NCBI GenBank assembly: GCA_002224055.1
Contig: AZLU01000115.1
Coordinates: forward strand, 1-64,000
Direction: 5' to 3'
Length of the DNA: 64,000 nucleotides
Source: Pezizomycotina sp. ARF18
Lineage: Eukaryota > Ascomycota
A program made the position numbers and the translations under genes. A model generated the notes under the pieces. The model was not told the DNA's origin. It worked only from the letters and a program-made list of their open reading frames with translations, and searched no databases. Within the stretch, counting starts at the first letter, position 1. Each line of letters begins with the position of its first letter. Positions 11,835 through 24,199 of this stretch are shown here, one piece after another.

Positions 11835-12311
11835 TCACTCAAGGGTAGGCAAAGGCGGACCGTACTTCTCTTCAAAGACTGTAAGAAAGATCACCGTCGT
11901 AGTTTCGATGAGCCTGCTGGGTGCCGGAACAGAAGAATTTTTTGATCCCGGAGTCGAACACGAAGTACTCGAAATTTTGACCGTCAGAAAGAATCCCAAG
12001 AATTGGGAACCCAATGGTTTTCTGAGGAGTTTACATATCGCATGCTGTATCAAGGTCAGAATTTTTCTCGATTGAGCTGTGATTCTGATTCAGGTTTTGC
12101 CATACCACAACATTCCGCCACGACTTGACCACGACGTCCAACCTTTCTCTACCTGTAAGCAGAACTTTTTCACTTCGAGAAATACATCGAAACCGAATTT
12201 ACGCATAAAAGTGATGTTCAATTCTCCCGCGTTCGTTGTTTCAGATCTAGAATTGCTTCTGGAACATTTCGAACAGCGGCCCCGAACAAACATAACAATT
12301 TCCGTAAACAT
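11835..12311 (-). CDS. Hypothetical protein fragment
   Basis: The minus strand reads FTEIVMFVRGRCSKCSRSNS and LNITFMRKFGFDVFLEVKKF from 12311. After frame changes near 12060 and 11990 it reads NHWVPILGILSDGQNFEYF and VFDSGIKKFFCSGTQQAHR, then LSYSLKRSTVRL near 11870. The second half has alternating hydrophobic beta-like composition and looks coding. No family was recognised, and the N- and C-terminal ends are not defined. Confidence 0.32.
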
Positions 12312-14383
12312 CTAGAGTAAACCATTCAAATCAGTTAAGAACATATAACTATTCATCATGTAGTTTCATGCGAGCTCATCGACCCGTACTGTGTATGTGC
12401 CCGACATACGTCTCGGAATACGCACGCGAAGATAGACTTAGGCAGCCTTGAGCGGAAGATATGTAGAACTTTCATGTCTCGTCTCGACTGAAGGATCTAG
12501 CCAGACATAAGGTGCTATCTCCGTGTACTTCACCTTACTGAAGGACACGGGAGCTTGGATGCTAAACCCCCCCCCCATCAAAGTGTTGTTAGTCAAACGA
12601 TTGAGAAACGCGAGAGAAAAGAAGCGGAATTTACATGATAACTTATTTAGCGTCGTGAGAAGGCACGTCGTAAGTGTTTATAAAACGTATTAGAGCTTCT
12701 TCATCGGTAAGTTCTTCGTTATGACGAGCTCAGAAAACATGGAAAGAGCTGACGACCCAGCAGGCAGCTTTGCAAGAAGCTTTCTGTCCGCCCTCTAACC
12801 AGCCTAGGGTCGCTGGACTTAGAAGACTCTCAATCGTTAAACTGGTCGTGATATCCTTTGGTGAAGAAATGAGTCTGGCGTCCGGATTGGCTCATGAGCG
12901 TTTGATCTTGAGAGAATTGGGATGTCGGTCGTAATGTCTCCTAAGATTGAATCCTCTGAATCTTGGCGTCCCCGTTATCCGACCGTAGACGAGGTCGTTT
13001 CCGTTGGTTTCGGACGGCTGTTCCCCAGTAGCCATCATAGTCTTTTAGTGATGTTACTCTGATTTGGTACTGTAATGAAATAATAGAGTTTATGAGTACC
13101 TTACCTGACAACGTGATGGCAATAACGGCTCTTAATGTCACGCAACCTACACCTTTCTTCTTTCTTTGTTGGTTGGTTGGGTATGAGGGAGAAGAAAGAA
13201 AAGAAGGGGGAGGGGCCTGTCTATGATGCGACTTGAGGATGGCTTGATGAGCTTCGCTGTTGCCTATTAAAGAATGAGGGAAGGGCAGTCTGTTAGTTTG
13301 AGTCGTGTTTCTTTGTCGAGCTTGCTTGGACTTGGCCAATTAAAAGGCTGGGATAGTGTAGCCGAAGTTTTGCAGGTGGTTTGGAACGAAAAAAAAAAAG
13401 ATAAGATAAAAAAAAAAAAAAAAAATCCCGACTTCAAGTGTTGGTCGTGGTAGGAATAGAGCAGATTATGGCGTCTTGGTAGTTGATGATCGGAGCTTCG
13501 TTGTAAGGATGTTTGGATAGGGAAATGGGTTTTTTTTTTTTTTTTTTTTTTCCCCCGCGCGCGCACGCCGGGTCCGCTTATGTATGCACGCCGCTCTTAT
13601 TTATTCAATACTTACTATTATTACAATTACAATTCCCAAGGGCCAAAGTGGTCGGTCAACTCTCAAGTGCTAAGTGCTGGGGGAAAAAGAGAAAAAAAAA
13701 AAAAAAAAAAAAAAAAAAATTCCTATGAAATAAACCAGAAAAAAAAATTTCACATATTAATATAAAATAATAATAAAGTTTGTACTATAGTTGCACTTTA
13801 AGCTTTCTACTGGTATTATTATTAATTAAGTATATTAATTCATTATTTTTTTATATTATTATTATTATTTTGTTTTTAGAAAAGGGAAAAACGAGCTTCG
13901 CAATTCGCTATTGCCATCTACTTATTTACTTACTTTCCTCATCTTATTTCCGGAATCTTATAATAATATATTTATATCAACACTCTCGTGCGCTGCTTAT
14001 TCCCCCCTGTTAAGACTCATACTCTCCGTATTCCGTATAGGACATAATCCCCTTCGAATTCGTACGCAATCGATCAATCTCTTTATATCAGCGTCACCAG
14101 TACTTCAAAGCCTCAAATCATTCCTAAACCTCATACTCAAAACCGTCATCAATTTCTATCGTTTCGTCAGTTTCGCCACATTCACCAGCTTCTCGGAAGT
14201 CGGCTTCGTAGCAGCTCAGTAAGCATCTTCTCCATTCATTCTGCATCGGCAATCGCTAAATATAAATGCATATATTTCTAGACAGCGCCCTTTCTCTATC
14301 TTCTTCATTTTCGCTCGCCACTTGCCTGTTCCAAGCAGCGCACGAGGAACGAAGAAGTTTCTTCCCCCTTCTAGTTACCCTAT
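12312..14383. other. Intergenic with several homopolymer tracts
   Basis: This region lies upstream of the IBtk-like gene. It holds runs of T (13530-13551) and A (13692-13719), a C run at about 12567-12574, and AT-rich DNA at 13730-13880. Short open frames on the minus strand around 12941-13566 start with a basic MAKSKQ but continue into simple sequence. I do not call them genes. Confidence 0.45.
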
Positions 14384-17300
14384 ATGAGTAGCCATCTTTG
14401 GCGAGCCTATTTCGAAAATGATCTCGATAAGTTCCGGAGCTTCTGGGATTACAAGACGCCATGACCCCGGGACTGCCTCTGCTGGGCTGAGCGCCACTTT
14501 ACGCCTCCGTTACAACGAAAACTACCAGCAACTCCGAACTTTCGGTCGAGCAGCAGCTTCGAAAACGCAGATTAATTCTCGACTACCTCCCGGCGTCGCC
14601 GAGCTATTACTTCGGGAATTACGCTGCTACATCATGCCGCGACGAACAATAACCTGCCATTGTACAGGCGCTCCTTTCACATCCGCTTGTGATGTCTTGA
14701 CTCAGGACTTTGAATCCGGGTGGACGGCCCTGCACAAGTGAGTGAAAGATATTTCTCGAAATACTTCGCTATACGCACAACATCTAAAGATTTTTAGGTC
14801 ACTATATTTCGCAACATCAGTGCAGCTCGCTTGATCATGAGCCGACCGGGAACGAGGTCGTAAAAGTAAAAGACAAAGAAGGAATCGCCGTTAACTATTT
14901 TTTCGACAATCGGTACCTGCGATATGAGAGAGGACGACATTGCCGCTCAGGAAGATGAAGATGAAGATTGGAGAATATTAAAAAGGAACATATAGCACTG
15001 GAAGCGGTGTCTCGACTGGGGAGTATTTGGGTGACGAGGTATGGATCTGGGAAGCAACAAGAATGTTTCGCTTGGCTTCGCGGATGGCGACGACGCAGTA
15101 CCCCGAAAGAGCCTTTTTAGCTCTGCCGCACACTTCAAACCTAGCAATTGATGTCTTCAACCCCGTTTTAGTCCAAATGTCCATGTCTAAGCTTCAGACT
15201 TCAATTTTGACAAATGCGCCAACAGGGAACCTCTTTACATGCGGCTTTGGCCATGGTGGTGAGACTAGGCCTCGTCAGATTCAACGGAATTCAGTTTCAA
15301 GCAAGTTCCGATCGAGGGACGGGTTCAGACAATTATTCTCGGCCAAGATCATACGATTGCGATCGTCGGAGACGGCGACGTATATACCTGGGTAGCGGAA
15401 ATGGGGTCAGCTCGGGTATGCAGTCAAAGCTGCCAAACCTGATGAGGATCCGTGCCAGCCGACGCCCAGGCAGGTTTACACAACTCTGCGAAAAGAAAAG
15501 GTCATCGGAGGTGCGGCTTCAAAGTGGCATTCTGTGGTCCATAACGGTGGACGGCTTGTACGTCTTCGGTAAGAATGAAGGGCAGCTCGGCATCGTCGAC
15601 GCGGATTCTCGCACCTTAGAGGTCCAAACTACTCCCAGACGGGTCTCTGCATCCTTGGTGACCGCAGATATCATCATGGTAACGTTACGGATACCGCTAC
15701 AGCCGTACTTTACAGCAACCACGAAGTTTGGGTCTTCGCCAATACGGATACGCTAAAGTGACCTTTCCGTTCGATAGATTTCCTAATACAAACATTAGGA
15801 TTACCCGACCTGTACTGCGGCATAATACCAAATTACATTTCAAAGATCGTATCCGGCGGAGAAACAATCGCTGCACTCTCACAGATGGGTGATGTTTTCA
15901 CAATCAATACGGACAAGGTATATCGGAACCGGGTCGAGGGCTTTTATGACTTCCCAACGAATTTGGTCGCTCAAGAAGAAGCACATGGCCGTCAGGGATG
16001 TCGACGTCGGCCAGGCTGGCTCGGTAATACTTTGCACTGAGTCAGGAAGCGTATGGCAGAGGGTCAAACGAATAAAGACGTCGCCGCAGATCGAGCGAAG
16101 GATTATAAGTTCTCGCGTGTGCCTGGACTAACTCATATTGTGGCCGTACGAAGCAGCGCTTCGGAGCGTTTGCTGCTGTCAGACGAGATGTCGACAGTCT
16201 AAAAGCCCAACTACAGGTTCGAGAAGGTACTTTACGACAGGATATGAAGGGTTTGCTCTCTTCAAGTCAGCGTTCGATGATTTAGCATGGTTTGCATTCG
16301 AGCATATTGCGGAGCGATTGTCAAGGGACCTTGAGGAGGTGAATTTTAGCAAACTACGATGCATTCATTGAGACTGGGCTGAAGACGTCATCAGAATCCC
16401 AGTACATTCGGTAATCCTTGCGGGGAGGAGCCAAAACTTCGGTCAATTGTCGGAAAAGGACGTAGTTTGGATTTTGTACAGGTTCGGCGCGTTGGCGAGG
16501 GCGTAATAAAAGATTTCCGAACGTGGACATCTTAACATCCTGATATTGGTTTTCTACCTATACACAGACGTCCTGGTCTCGCCCTGGCATATCCACGGAC
16601 AATCTAAAACCAGAACTTCCAAGTTTCAAGAGGCACGGGCTCAAATTCGAGCGTTAGCCCAAAGTCTAGGGCTCACCGAGCTAGAATACGCCCTTTCGAA
16701 CCTGCGACCGCCTCGAAACTCTCTGCATGTGGACTGGAAAAGGCGTTAGAAGCTCCTACTTTCAGACAATGCGCAGACATAACTCTGCAGCTGAAGAACG
16801 GCACGATGGACGTCCACAGCCCAATAATGTGCGCAGGTGTCCGTTCTTTGAAGCTTTATACCGTGGGGGCTCGAGTAGGTGGCTTCTTTCTCGTCGGGAG
16901 AGCGAGGGTTTGATACAAGTGGACATGAAACACATCACGGTAGAAGTCATGAGGATCGTTCTTGTTTATATTTACAGTGATAAGAGCGTTGGGCTCTTCG
17001 ATCAGATCGCCGTCGATGAGTCGGGTATTAGTGGGTTCCTGGACCTGCTGGTGGATGTCATTAGCGCTGCGAACGAACTTATGCTCGAACGCCTCTCCGA
17101 GATCTGCCAGCGTGTTCTCGGCCGCTTCGGTGAGTTTCCTGACTTTCCTGAAAAAAAAAAAAAAAAATCGCCTCCGCTAATTTTTTAGTCAACACGCGGA
17201 ATGTGACATCACTGCTCATGTCCACGGCAGATTGCTCCGTCTCCGGCTTTAAGGACGCGTGCTACGATTACATCTGCATGAACCTAGAAACGATGTTGGA

Positions 17301-18742
17301 ACTCATATACTCGATGAGCTCGAAGAAGACCTTATGGCGGAACTAGACGACGCCGTGCGCGAACGGCAGCTCGCATACATGCCAATCGTTCGAAGCGGCA
17401 AGGTCGAAAGAGATCTGTTCGAGCGGTATCCAGAGCTAGAAGCGCAGTGCCTTGAGGAGAGGGAGCATGCGCTAGGACTCATGCATCTAGTATCAGAGAA
17501 GATAGCCCCGTAAGCTCCTTCAAAGCAAAGGCCGTCGCTCCCAGACATCGCCGTAGGCCGTCCAAGGATGCGGTTGTGCGCCCGGATGCTTCGGATATGA
17601 TGTTCGATATGGATGATGTACAGAGAGGCAGCCTAAAGCTCATCGCCGATAGAGGTTAGAGCTAAAGCCAAGGAAGTCCTCCGCGGAGTTTCCGCCTCCT
17701 GAAGCTCCCGTGGCGGCCCGGGAACCATCCAGTCCGACATCGCCTACTACGAGCCCTGGAAAGCGACCTCGGCCTTTCAAGCAAGCTCGACATGAAAGAA
17801 ATTATGGCACAGGCATCCAAAACCCACATGTCAAGCTTATCTCTAGTTTAGCTTCTCCGCCGCTGTCTGCCAAAGAGACCCCGAAAGCAGCAAAATGTCG
17901 CAAAAGGAGAGAAAAGACAGGCAAGGGAACCGGAACCAGCTCCTGTTCCGGTGCCTGTTACACCGAGCGTCCGGCAGAGAAGGCATCTCGTGGAAGACGC
18001 CGTGAGCGTGCCTAAGATGTCGCTGAAAGATATCATGGTACCTGTGGGCCAAGTCAGCCGATCAATCCCAATCCGCATACCCCAAAGGTGCAAAGCCACG
18101 CAACGGTTCCGTTATCGCCGAAACAAATTAGAGGACCCACACCCAGCGTCAGGGGTGTCAAACAGCAGAGTACGCCGACTACGCCCCAGCCACGAGCGTA
18201 ATACCGTCATCTCCCACTTCGTCCCGACGACCAAGCTTGAACCCCCGGCAAACTAGCCCAACTTCATGTATTACAACATACTACGCGCCGCAAAGAGCTG
18301 TTTCGGATCCTTCGTTCCCTCCGCTTGGGGTGGATGTATCTGCCGCCCACTCTCCCTTTCCGAATTATATCGCAGCAGCAACTAGAGCAGAGATCATCCG
18401 CGGAAAACTTCCCAAGCCAAATCTACAAGACATACAACAAGAGCAAGAGTTCCTATCATGGTGGGATAAGGAGTCAGAGAGGTACCAGCAGAGGCGCAGG
18501 CAGCACGCCATGAAGAAGAAAGGCAGTCAAGAGGGAAGGGACGAGGACGTGCGAGAAAGTCGAGGCCGTGGTGGAGCGGAAGCACGCGAAAGGGGCGAAA
18601 CAAGCCTCGGGAGAGAAGGGGATGAAAACAAAGCAGTGAGGTAGACGAGGCAAGTCTAGAGGTAGAGGAGATGAGTCACCGCGGGCGACGCGGACAAGGC
18701 AAGGCGCGCGATGGAGGAAGGTGGCGAGTTGCAGCTCTTTGA
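14384..18742 (+). CDS. IBtk-like protein: ankyrin, RCC1 and BTB domains
   Basis: ATG 14384 opens MSSHLWRAYFENDLDKFRSF. Ankyrin helices follow at 14600-14930 (LLHHAATNNN, then LTQDFESGWTALHKSLYF, the latter joined across a 60-nt intron at 14738-14797). RCC1-type repeats occupy about 15010-16240 (YTWGSGNG-like and QLGYAVKAA; DGLYVFGKNEGQLGI; SKIVSGGETIAALSQMGDVF; VPGLTHIVAVRSSAFGAFAA). A BTB domain lies at about 16760-17500 (CADITLQLKNGTMDVHSPIM, EVMRIVLVYIYSD). A second intron is at 17130-17188. The tail carries KMSLKDIM, a conserved LQDIQQEQEFLSWWDKESER at about 18420-18480, and an RG-rich basic end. The architecture matches the family named after the mammalian inhibitor of Bruton kinase. Members act as CUL3 ubiquitin-ligase adaptors, and that role is inferred here. 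A dozen or more frame changes are present, and the stop position is approximate. Confidence 0.88.
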
Positions 18743-18945
18743 TCCAATACGTATACATCGCAAATGTAGTATGCCTACCTGATTTGCTGTAATATAACTA
18801 AAACAGTAAATAAAGGAAGCTGTAGTAAGCGTACATAAGTATATACAGAAGCAGTTCGAGCCATAGTACTATATCTTCCTCCATATTACCTCCCTGTCCT
18901 TCCAAGGCCATGTGCATGGAAGCCAGCTTCACACAGAAAGTCTTG

Positions 18946-18968
18946 GTTATATATATATATCACGTGAT
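18946..18968. promoter_or_regulatory. (TA)n block followed by palindromic CACGTG site
   Basis: A run of alternating TA is followed directly by ATCACGTGAT, a 10-bp palindrome with the CACGTG core at 18961-18966. CACGTG is bound by bHLH factors in fungi. The site lies about 330 bp upstream of the RPN7 start. A regulatory role is inferred from position only. Confidence 0.35.
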
Positions 18969-19300
18969 TAGTTAGTGACAATATATACTGTTTTGCGTGA
19001 CTTAAATTACGCATGTTTGTTTATCTTAGCTCTTTCTTTTTTGTCAGCCTACTTTACCTTCTTTGCCTTCCTTACTTACCTTAACCACTTTTTAACTCAG
19101 CTACCGAAAGACGTACTTTACTTAAGTGCTTATATAAAGTTCTCAAAGAAAGTCAACAAGAGGCTTGCTAGTGAAACACGTCCCCCTCCTCCCCTTACAC
19201 CTTTCCACAAACCCTCACACCCTACATTACTACTACTACATCTCGTCCTCCTTCTCCGTAACTGCTTTTTTATCTCTTACTCACCCCGTATTCTCTCACG

Positions 19301-20799
19301 ATGTCGGACCGCAATATGCAAGTTACCCGACCTTCTCCCTCGCCCAGCACATCTTCCAGCTCTCGAACCCCGCCTAGAGAGCTTCCACTCGAATTCCCTG
19401 ACGGTCTTAACAAACGCCATCAAAGAGCACTCCATGGCCCCGCTGTACCGGCACCTCGCGCACCCGACGGAAGGTGTCTTGAGCAAACGGGAGTCCTGCA
19501 GTGGACGAGGAGCTGTACGAAGAGCTCCGGGGAAGAACGAGAAGGAGCTGCAGGATTACGAAGAGAAGTTGAAGGACGCGGAGGAGAAGGCTGGAGAAAG
19601 AGGTCGTCGAGGCCATGGGGCGGTAGGGCTGAGTTTTATGCGAGGTTTGCGATCAGTAGGAACTATGTAGGATTGCCCCTCTTTTTGACAGGATTATGAA
19701 GCTAACGGGGGAGTTTTTTTTTTTTTTTTTTTTTTTTTTCTTAGGAGAAAGCTCTGCAAGCGTACATGCGTTTACGAGAAGGACACCGTCGCTTAGGAGC
19801 CAAGATCGATATCGTCTTGCGATAGTCCGGATGGAATGTTTTTCGACGATAAGGTCGTCGTTAAAAAAGAATCTCGAGAGGGCTAGGGGTAGGCTTCACA
19901 CATATACGTTTCTCCTCGACCAACACATTTAACTGATTTACCATTCTATTTTTAGACTTGTCGAATCCGGAGGCGACTGGGACCGCCAACAGGCTAAAGG
20001 CTTACACGCGCTCTACAACTCACGATACGCTCCTACGACGTTGCGCGCCGCTGCTCCTCGATTCGCTCTCCACTTTCCGTCTACGGAAATCTGCACCTAC
20101 GAACCTTAGTCCTCTACGCTGTCCTAGCGGGTGCCATCTCGCTACCCCGCGTCGACTTCAGGCCCGCATCGTCGACGGCGCCGAAGTCCTCGCGTCTTCG
20201 GCTCCCGCCGCAACTCCAACCTGAAAGCGACGACATTCTCATGGACCGAAGTCGGCGCCCAGACCCGCGATACCGCCCTGGGCAGCTTCGAATCCTTGGA
20301 TCGCTGGTCACGAACCTTTACGTGTGCAACTACAAGGAGTTCTTCGTCGCGCTGGCGGACGTTGAGGAGAAGTTTTTGAGAGGGACCGCTTTACTCGCGG
20401 AGCACAGGAGGTGGTACGTCAGAGAGATGAGGAGGAGGTCTTTACGCCCAGCTGCTCGAGAGCTACAAGGTCGTCGGGACTGAGAAGATGGCGGAAGCAT
20501 TCGGCGTCAGCGTCGATTTCCTCGATCGGTAAGCTTCACAAGCCTTTTATAGCAATACACAATATGCTAATTTTTGTTTTTCAAGTGACCTTTCTTCCTT
20601 TATCCCCTCCGGCGCGCTGAACTGCACGATTCGACCGTGTCAACGGCAATATCGAACCAACCGCCCGGACAACAAGAACAAGCAGTATCAGGACGTCGTC
20701 AAGCAAGGAGATCAGCTGATCACGAAACTGCAGTTCGGTCAGGCCGTCAGGCTAAGAGGAAGCGAAGGGGCTAAACGTAGCGGCGACTTATCAGTGTAA
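19301..20799 (+). CDS. RPN7: 26S proteasome regulatory particle subunit RPN7
   Basis: Rpn7 is a PCI-domain subunit of the proteasome lid and helps assemble and hold the 19S particle. ATG 19301 starts MSD; the next frame reads YPTFSLAQHIFQLSNPA. NAIKEHSMAPLYRHLAHPTE, NEKELQDYEEKLKDAEEKAG and AEFYAR follow. Introns lie at about 19656-19744 (containing T26), 19889-19955 and 20529-20585. Later exons give EKALQAYMRLREG, LVESGGDWDR and LLDSLSTF. The PCI region includes VTNLYVCNYKEFFVALADVE, LLESYKVVGTEKMAEAFGVS, DLSSFIPSGALNCTIDRVNG and NKQYQDVVKQGDQLITKLQ. The final QAVRLRGSE is the usual C-terminus. About ten single-base frame changes interrupt the gene. Length is near the family norm of about 400 residues or slightly more. 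Confidence 0.93.
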
Positions 20800-22166
20800 T
20801 ATATCTTTAAAAAGAAACGAAAAGAACAGGCATAAACAAAAAAGCGAGTTTATTCATTAGAATGTGCCGAGAGAAGCTCGGCCTGGAAACTAAAAGATAC
20901 TAACATTAATGATATTCAAACTTGTTATTATACACGATCTACTTAACTAGAGGGCTGTCTGACGCTGCTCTCTGGTTGTAACGCTTAGCTTTTAAATCAT
21001 ATGCAATTATACATTGATGCAAGCTTCGTATTCCTGCCAGTTTCAGCAAGAAAAATCCATCCTCCGTAGCTCTTGTAAACGGAATTTCCAACAACGGTCT
21101 AGCCGCAGCGTAGAATACCCATTTCGCAGTCGTCGGCTTATTCACCCAATGTAGTTCGATTTCATTTAAAAGTATATTCCTGAATCATTGACCCGGTGTC
21201 GGGGCAGTGTCGCGCTTTAATAGCCATAGCGGTGACAAGGACTGTTGCCGTTTTTTATAAACTATAATCAAGGCGTTATAACCAAAATTGGTAAACACCG
21301 CTCTCGTATACAATAGGAATCCCCTTATACAATTCGAATTCGGTCGCAGGATAGCAAAGTAAGGAATACCGCCAGTTAGAGGGGAATTCGTAACTCGATT
21401 GCTGTTGTTCTTTAATTGCTTGAGCAATTTATTACCGTAGGTTTTGCTGTTTCACCGATAATCGTTCCGAGATGTCGACAATTCTCCGACCACGAGTCTT
21501 TTTTACAATTTACAAAGCACGCGGTGCTTCCCAAAGAAGACCACCCGAAAGTCCTCCATCTATTGAATAAATAGGTTACAATGATGAGTTTCGGGTGAAG
21601 CTAATCAGGAGAACGAAAAGAACGAAAACGGGAATATAGACATTTCTAGCGGCCAACAGAAGGTTCTGTTTTTTACAGATATGAATGTATATTTGTATAT
21701 TTGATGGGATTTCGATACCATAAATGAGGATTCCATAAGATTTTCTAGCTGCATTTGTTCTTTTAGAGTAAATATTAATTACGACATTCGTATACCCTGA
21801 AAAATACATGTTAAACACAGTGGATCACAATTACTTTATCCATACGATGCATGGACTATATGGACTTCGTACGTTCTGATCAAGGGAAGAAATCATTTTT
21901 CTCTCTCTGAAATACTTTGTAATTTGCAGGTTCGATTACGGTAGCTATTTACAAATAAGCCGGTAATATCGAACCCTCAAGCTAAGAGAGGTCATATCTT
22001 GCAAGACCTATGCAAAAAATGAACGAAATAAATGATAAGTAAAATGCATTGACTAAAATGCAAATAATCTCAGCGAATGAATCCCATCTGTTCTTAACGG
22101 AAGGATTAAAAAGCCAATAGCGCTTAGCCCGTAACTAACTAGCGCTTTCGTAAGCCTCTTGTGAGA
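20800..22166. other. Intergenic between convergent RPN7 and sugar transporter
   Basis: AT-rich, with short open frames of unremarkable composition on the minus strand (20939-21145, 21185-21427, 21576-21818). None shows a domain or splice structure. It should contain the 3' UTRs of both flanking genes. Confidence 0.5.
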
Positions 22167-24199
22167 CTATACCTTCTCAGGATGGTCACGAACTTCACCG
22201 GCAGAGCTCCTGCGGCGCTGAGCGGCCTGCTCAATCTCAGAGGCGTCATCCGCCTGCACCTTCACTAGCGATTGCTTTCCTCTCCTCGTTGATGTCCGTG
22301 AAGCTAACAGTAGGAACGAGCCGGCAGAGCCCCAGGCGTTGCGGTACCTTGTCGTAGAGCTCGTCGACCTGTTCAAGGGTGAAGCCTTTCGTTTTCGTAG
22401 ATGCACATCCATACGAATATGAAGCAGAGGCCGCAGAAGGAGCCCCAGATGAGAACACTTTGGATCCGAGGTTGGCGTCTCCTGGTTCGTTGTCGACCAT
22501 GTAAGGCGTCGCGTAGCCGATGGCCCTATATAAATTGTTAGGGTTTGCTCTTATGATACCTTCAATTTCCTACCTAGAAAGAATATTTCTTTTTTTTTTT
22601 TTCTCGTGGAAATTCTATACGACTGTCCACCACCGCAACAACTTTCCAAGGTAACGATCTTCATCAAGAACAACTGGAGAGGGTATCGAACCAATTCAAA
22701 AGCCCAATTAGTAGCCTTAAATAGTCGTTCAAAAGTTAGAATCGAACCCTTTCGATAGCTATAAGTTGCTGTGGACTTACGGTAGTAATAGACAATCCCT
22801 TGGCTCGAGACTTGAGCGGGAAGATTTCTCCGTGACTACCCACGCGACGGTCCCAGGAGCATGCAAAGAAGAAAATGTAGATGCAGACGAAGGCAATAAG
22901 AGCCTTTTGCGCCTCTAAGGTATGAGTGGAAACGCCGACAATGGCGACGATAAACTGGCAAATACACATGCCCGCCGCGCCGAAGAGTAGAGCGGGCGAC
23001 GGCCCAGCTTTCAACCATCAGAGACCGGGAAAGTAGAGGCTACATTAACACAGTTGGTAATTACAGTGATCGTAAACGGCTTGCCGATTCCGGCAGATTT
23101 GAAGAAGGTTGTTCCGTAGTAGAAAATGAAGTTTACACCGGTAAGTTGCTGCAGCGCTTGAAGGCACATCCGGTCAGAAGTCGCTTCAGGAGCCAGCCGT
23201 CTTTGTTAGTAAAGAGATCTTTGTAGGACGATTGTCCGAGACTGAGTTCGTATTCGTAGTTGGCCTAGCTAAAAGGTTAGTGGAATGAACACGGTATATA
23301 TACTATATGATAGATATCTCTACTGAATTTCTCCAAGCTCTGCCATGATTTCAGGATGATCTGGCGGCAGACGACGGAGCTTCGAGAGGGATCTCTGAGC
23401 GCCAGCGAAGTCGTTTTCTTGATGAGGTAACGAGGGTCTCAGGGAGAGCCAGCAATCCCGCGACCAGATGATAGCCCATGCGAATTGAATTGCGATCGGG
23501 ATACGGTAGGAGCCGCTGTTGTTTCTGTTCTGTGTTCCATAATCGGCGCAAGCAGCAATTAACAAACCGATCGTAATAGCAAGCTGATAACAGCCAACAA
23601 TAGTTTCCTATGCAAACCCAGATATATCAATAAACCGATCCCAGATTCTCACCAGCTTCAAGATAAATGCAGGAAAGTGTTAGAATTGCCGTACCTCGAA
23701 TCCAGCGTGGCGACGTTTCGCTCTGATACATAGGGACCTGCGCTGAAAGCAATCCTACTCCCCATCCAGCGATGAGTCGACCTACGACGAAGAGGGCGAT
23801 TTCGGTAGCGGCCGTCTGAAGGATGACACCGAGAGTGAAAACACCACAGGAGAAGATAAGACCCATGCGACGGCCCAGGAAATCGGCCGTCGGGGCTGCC
23901 ATCAAGGCACCGAAGAAGGTGCCAACCGAGAGAATAGATACGATGAGGGACTTGTCCCCAGATCCGAGAACTTTGTTGCCATCCTTGTCGTGGTTCCTTG
24001 CAAACTCCTGGATCCAGTATTTCATACCCAAGATACCGCCAATAGTACCAGTATCGTAGCTAAAGGATTCAGCAAAAAGGTTTATACACTGCATCCTTAG
24101 ATAGTAGGCTTACCCGAAGAGAATACCTCCAAAGGCTACGAATACACCGATCATAATGGCGGGCCACGCCGCGCCGGAGCCTTCTTTGTTGACCACCAT
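22167..24199 (-). CDS. MFS sugar (hexose) transporter
   Basis: This is a 12-helix plasma-membrane sugar porter of the major facilitator superfamily. ATG 24199 gives MVVNKEGSGAAWPAIMIGVF and FGGILFG, then a 54-nt intron (24113-24060) and YDTGTIGGILGMKYWIQEF. Family motifs follow: DFLGRRMGL (loop 2-3), VGRLIAGWGVGLLSAQVPMY, QSETSPRWIRG, a PETPR-like motif near 23430 (frame-shifted), QALQQLTGVNFIFYYGTTFF near 23150, and GEIFPLKSRAKG near 22810. The cytosolic tail holds FTLEQVDELYDKVPQ and ends at 22167. Further introns seem to lie near 23640-23605 and 23330-23270. The QQLTGVNFIFYYG motif favours a monosaccharide transporter; the exact substrate cannot be read. At least eight frame breaks are present. 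Confidence 0.93.

Noticed and set aside
12941-13339. Minus-strand frame beginning MAKSKQ, like ribosomal protein L29
   Set aside because: The similarity ends after five residues; none of the conserved L29 blocks follows in any frame.
18975-19670. 231-codon open frame with a hydrophobic start, like a secreted or membrane protein
   Set aside because: Its second half is RPN7 coding sequence in one of the shifted frames; the hydrophobic first part is T/C-rich RPN7 upstream DNA that happens to lack stops.
22730-22800. B-box-like GGGTTCGATTC on the minus strand, possible tRNA
   Set aside because: No paired acceptor, D or anticodon stems at the right distances, and it lies within the transporter gene, probably in an intron.
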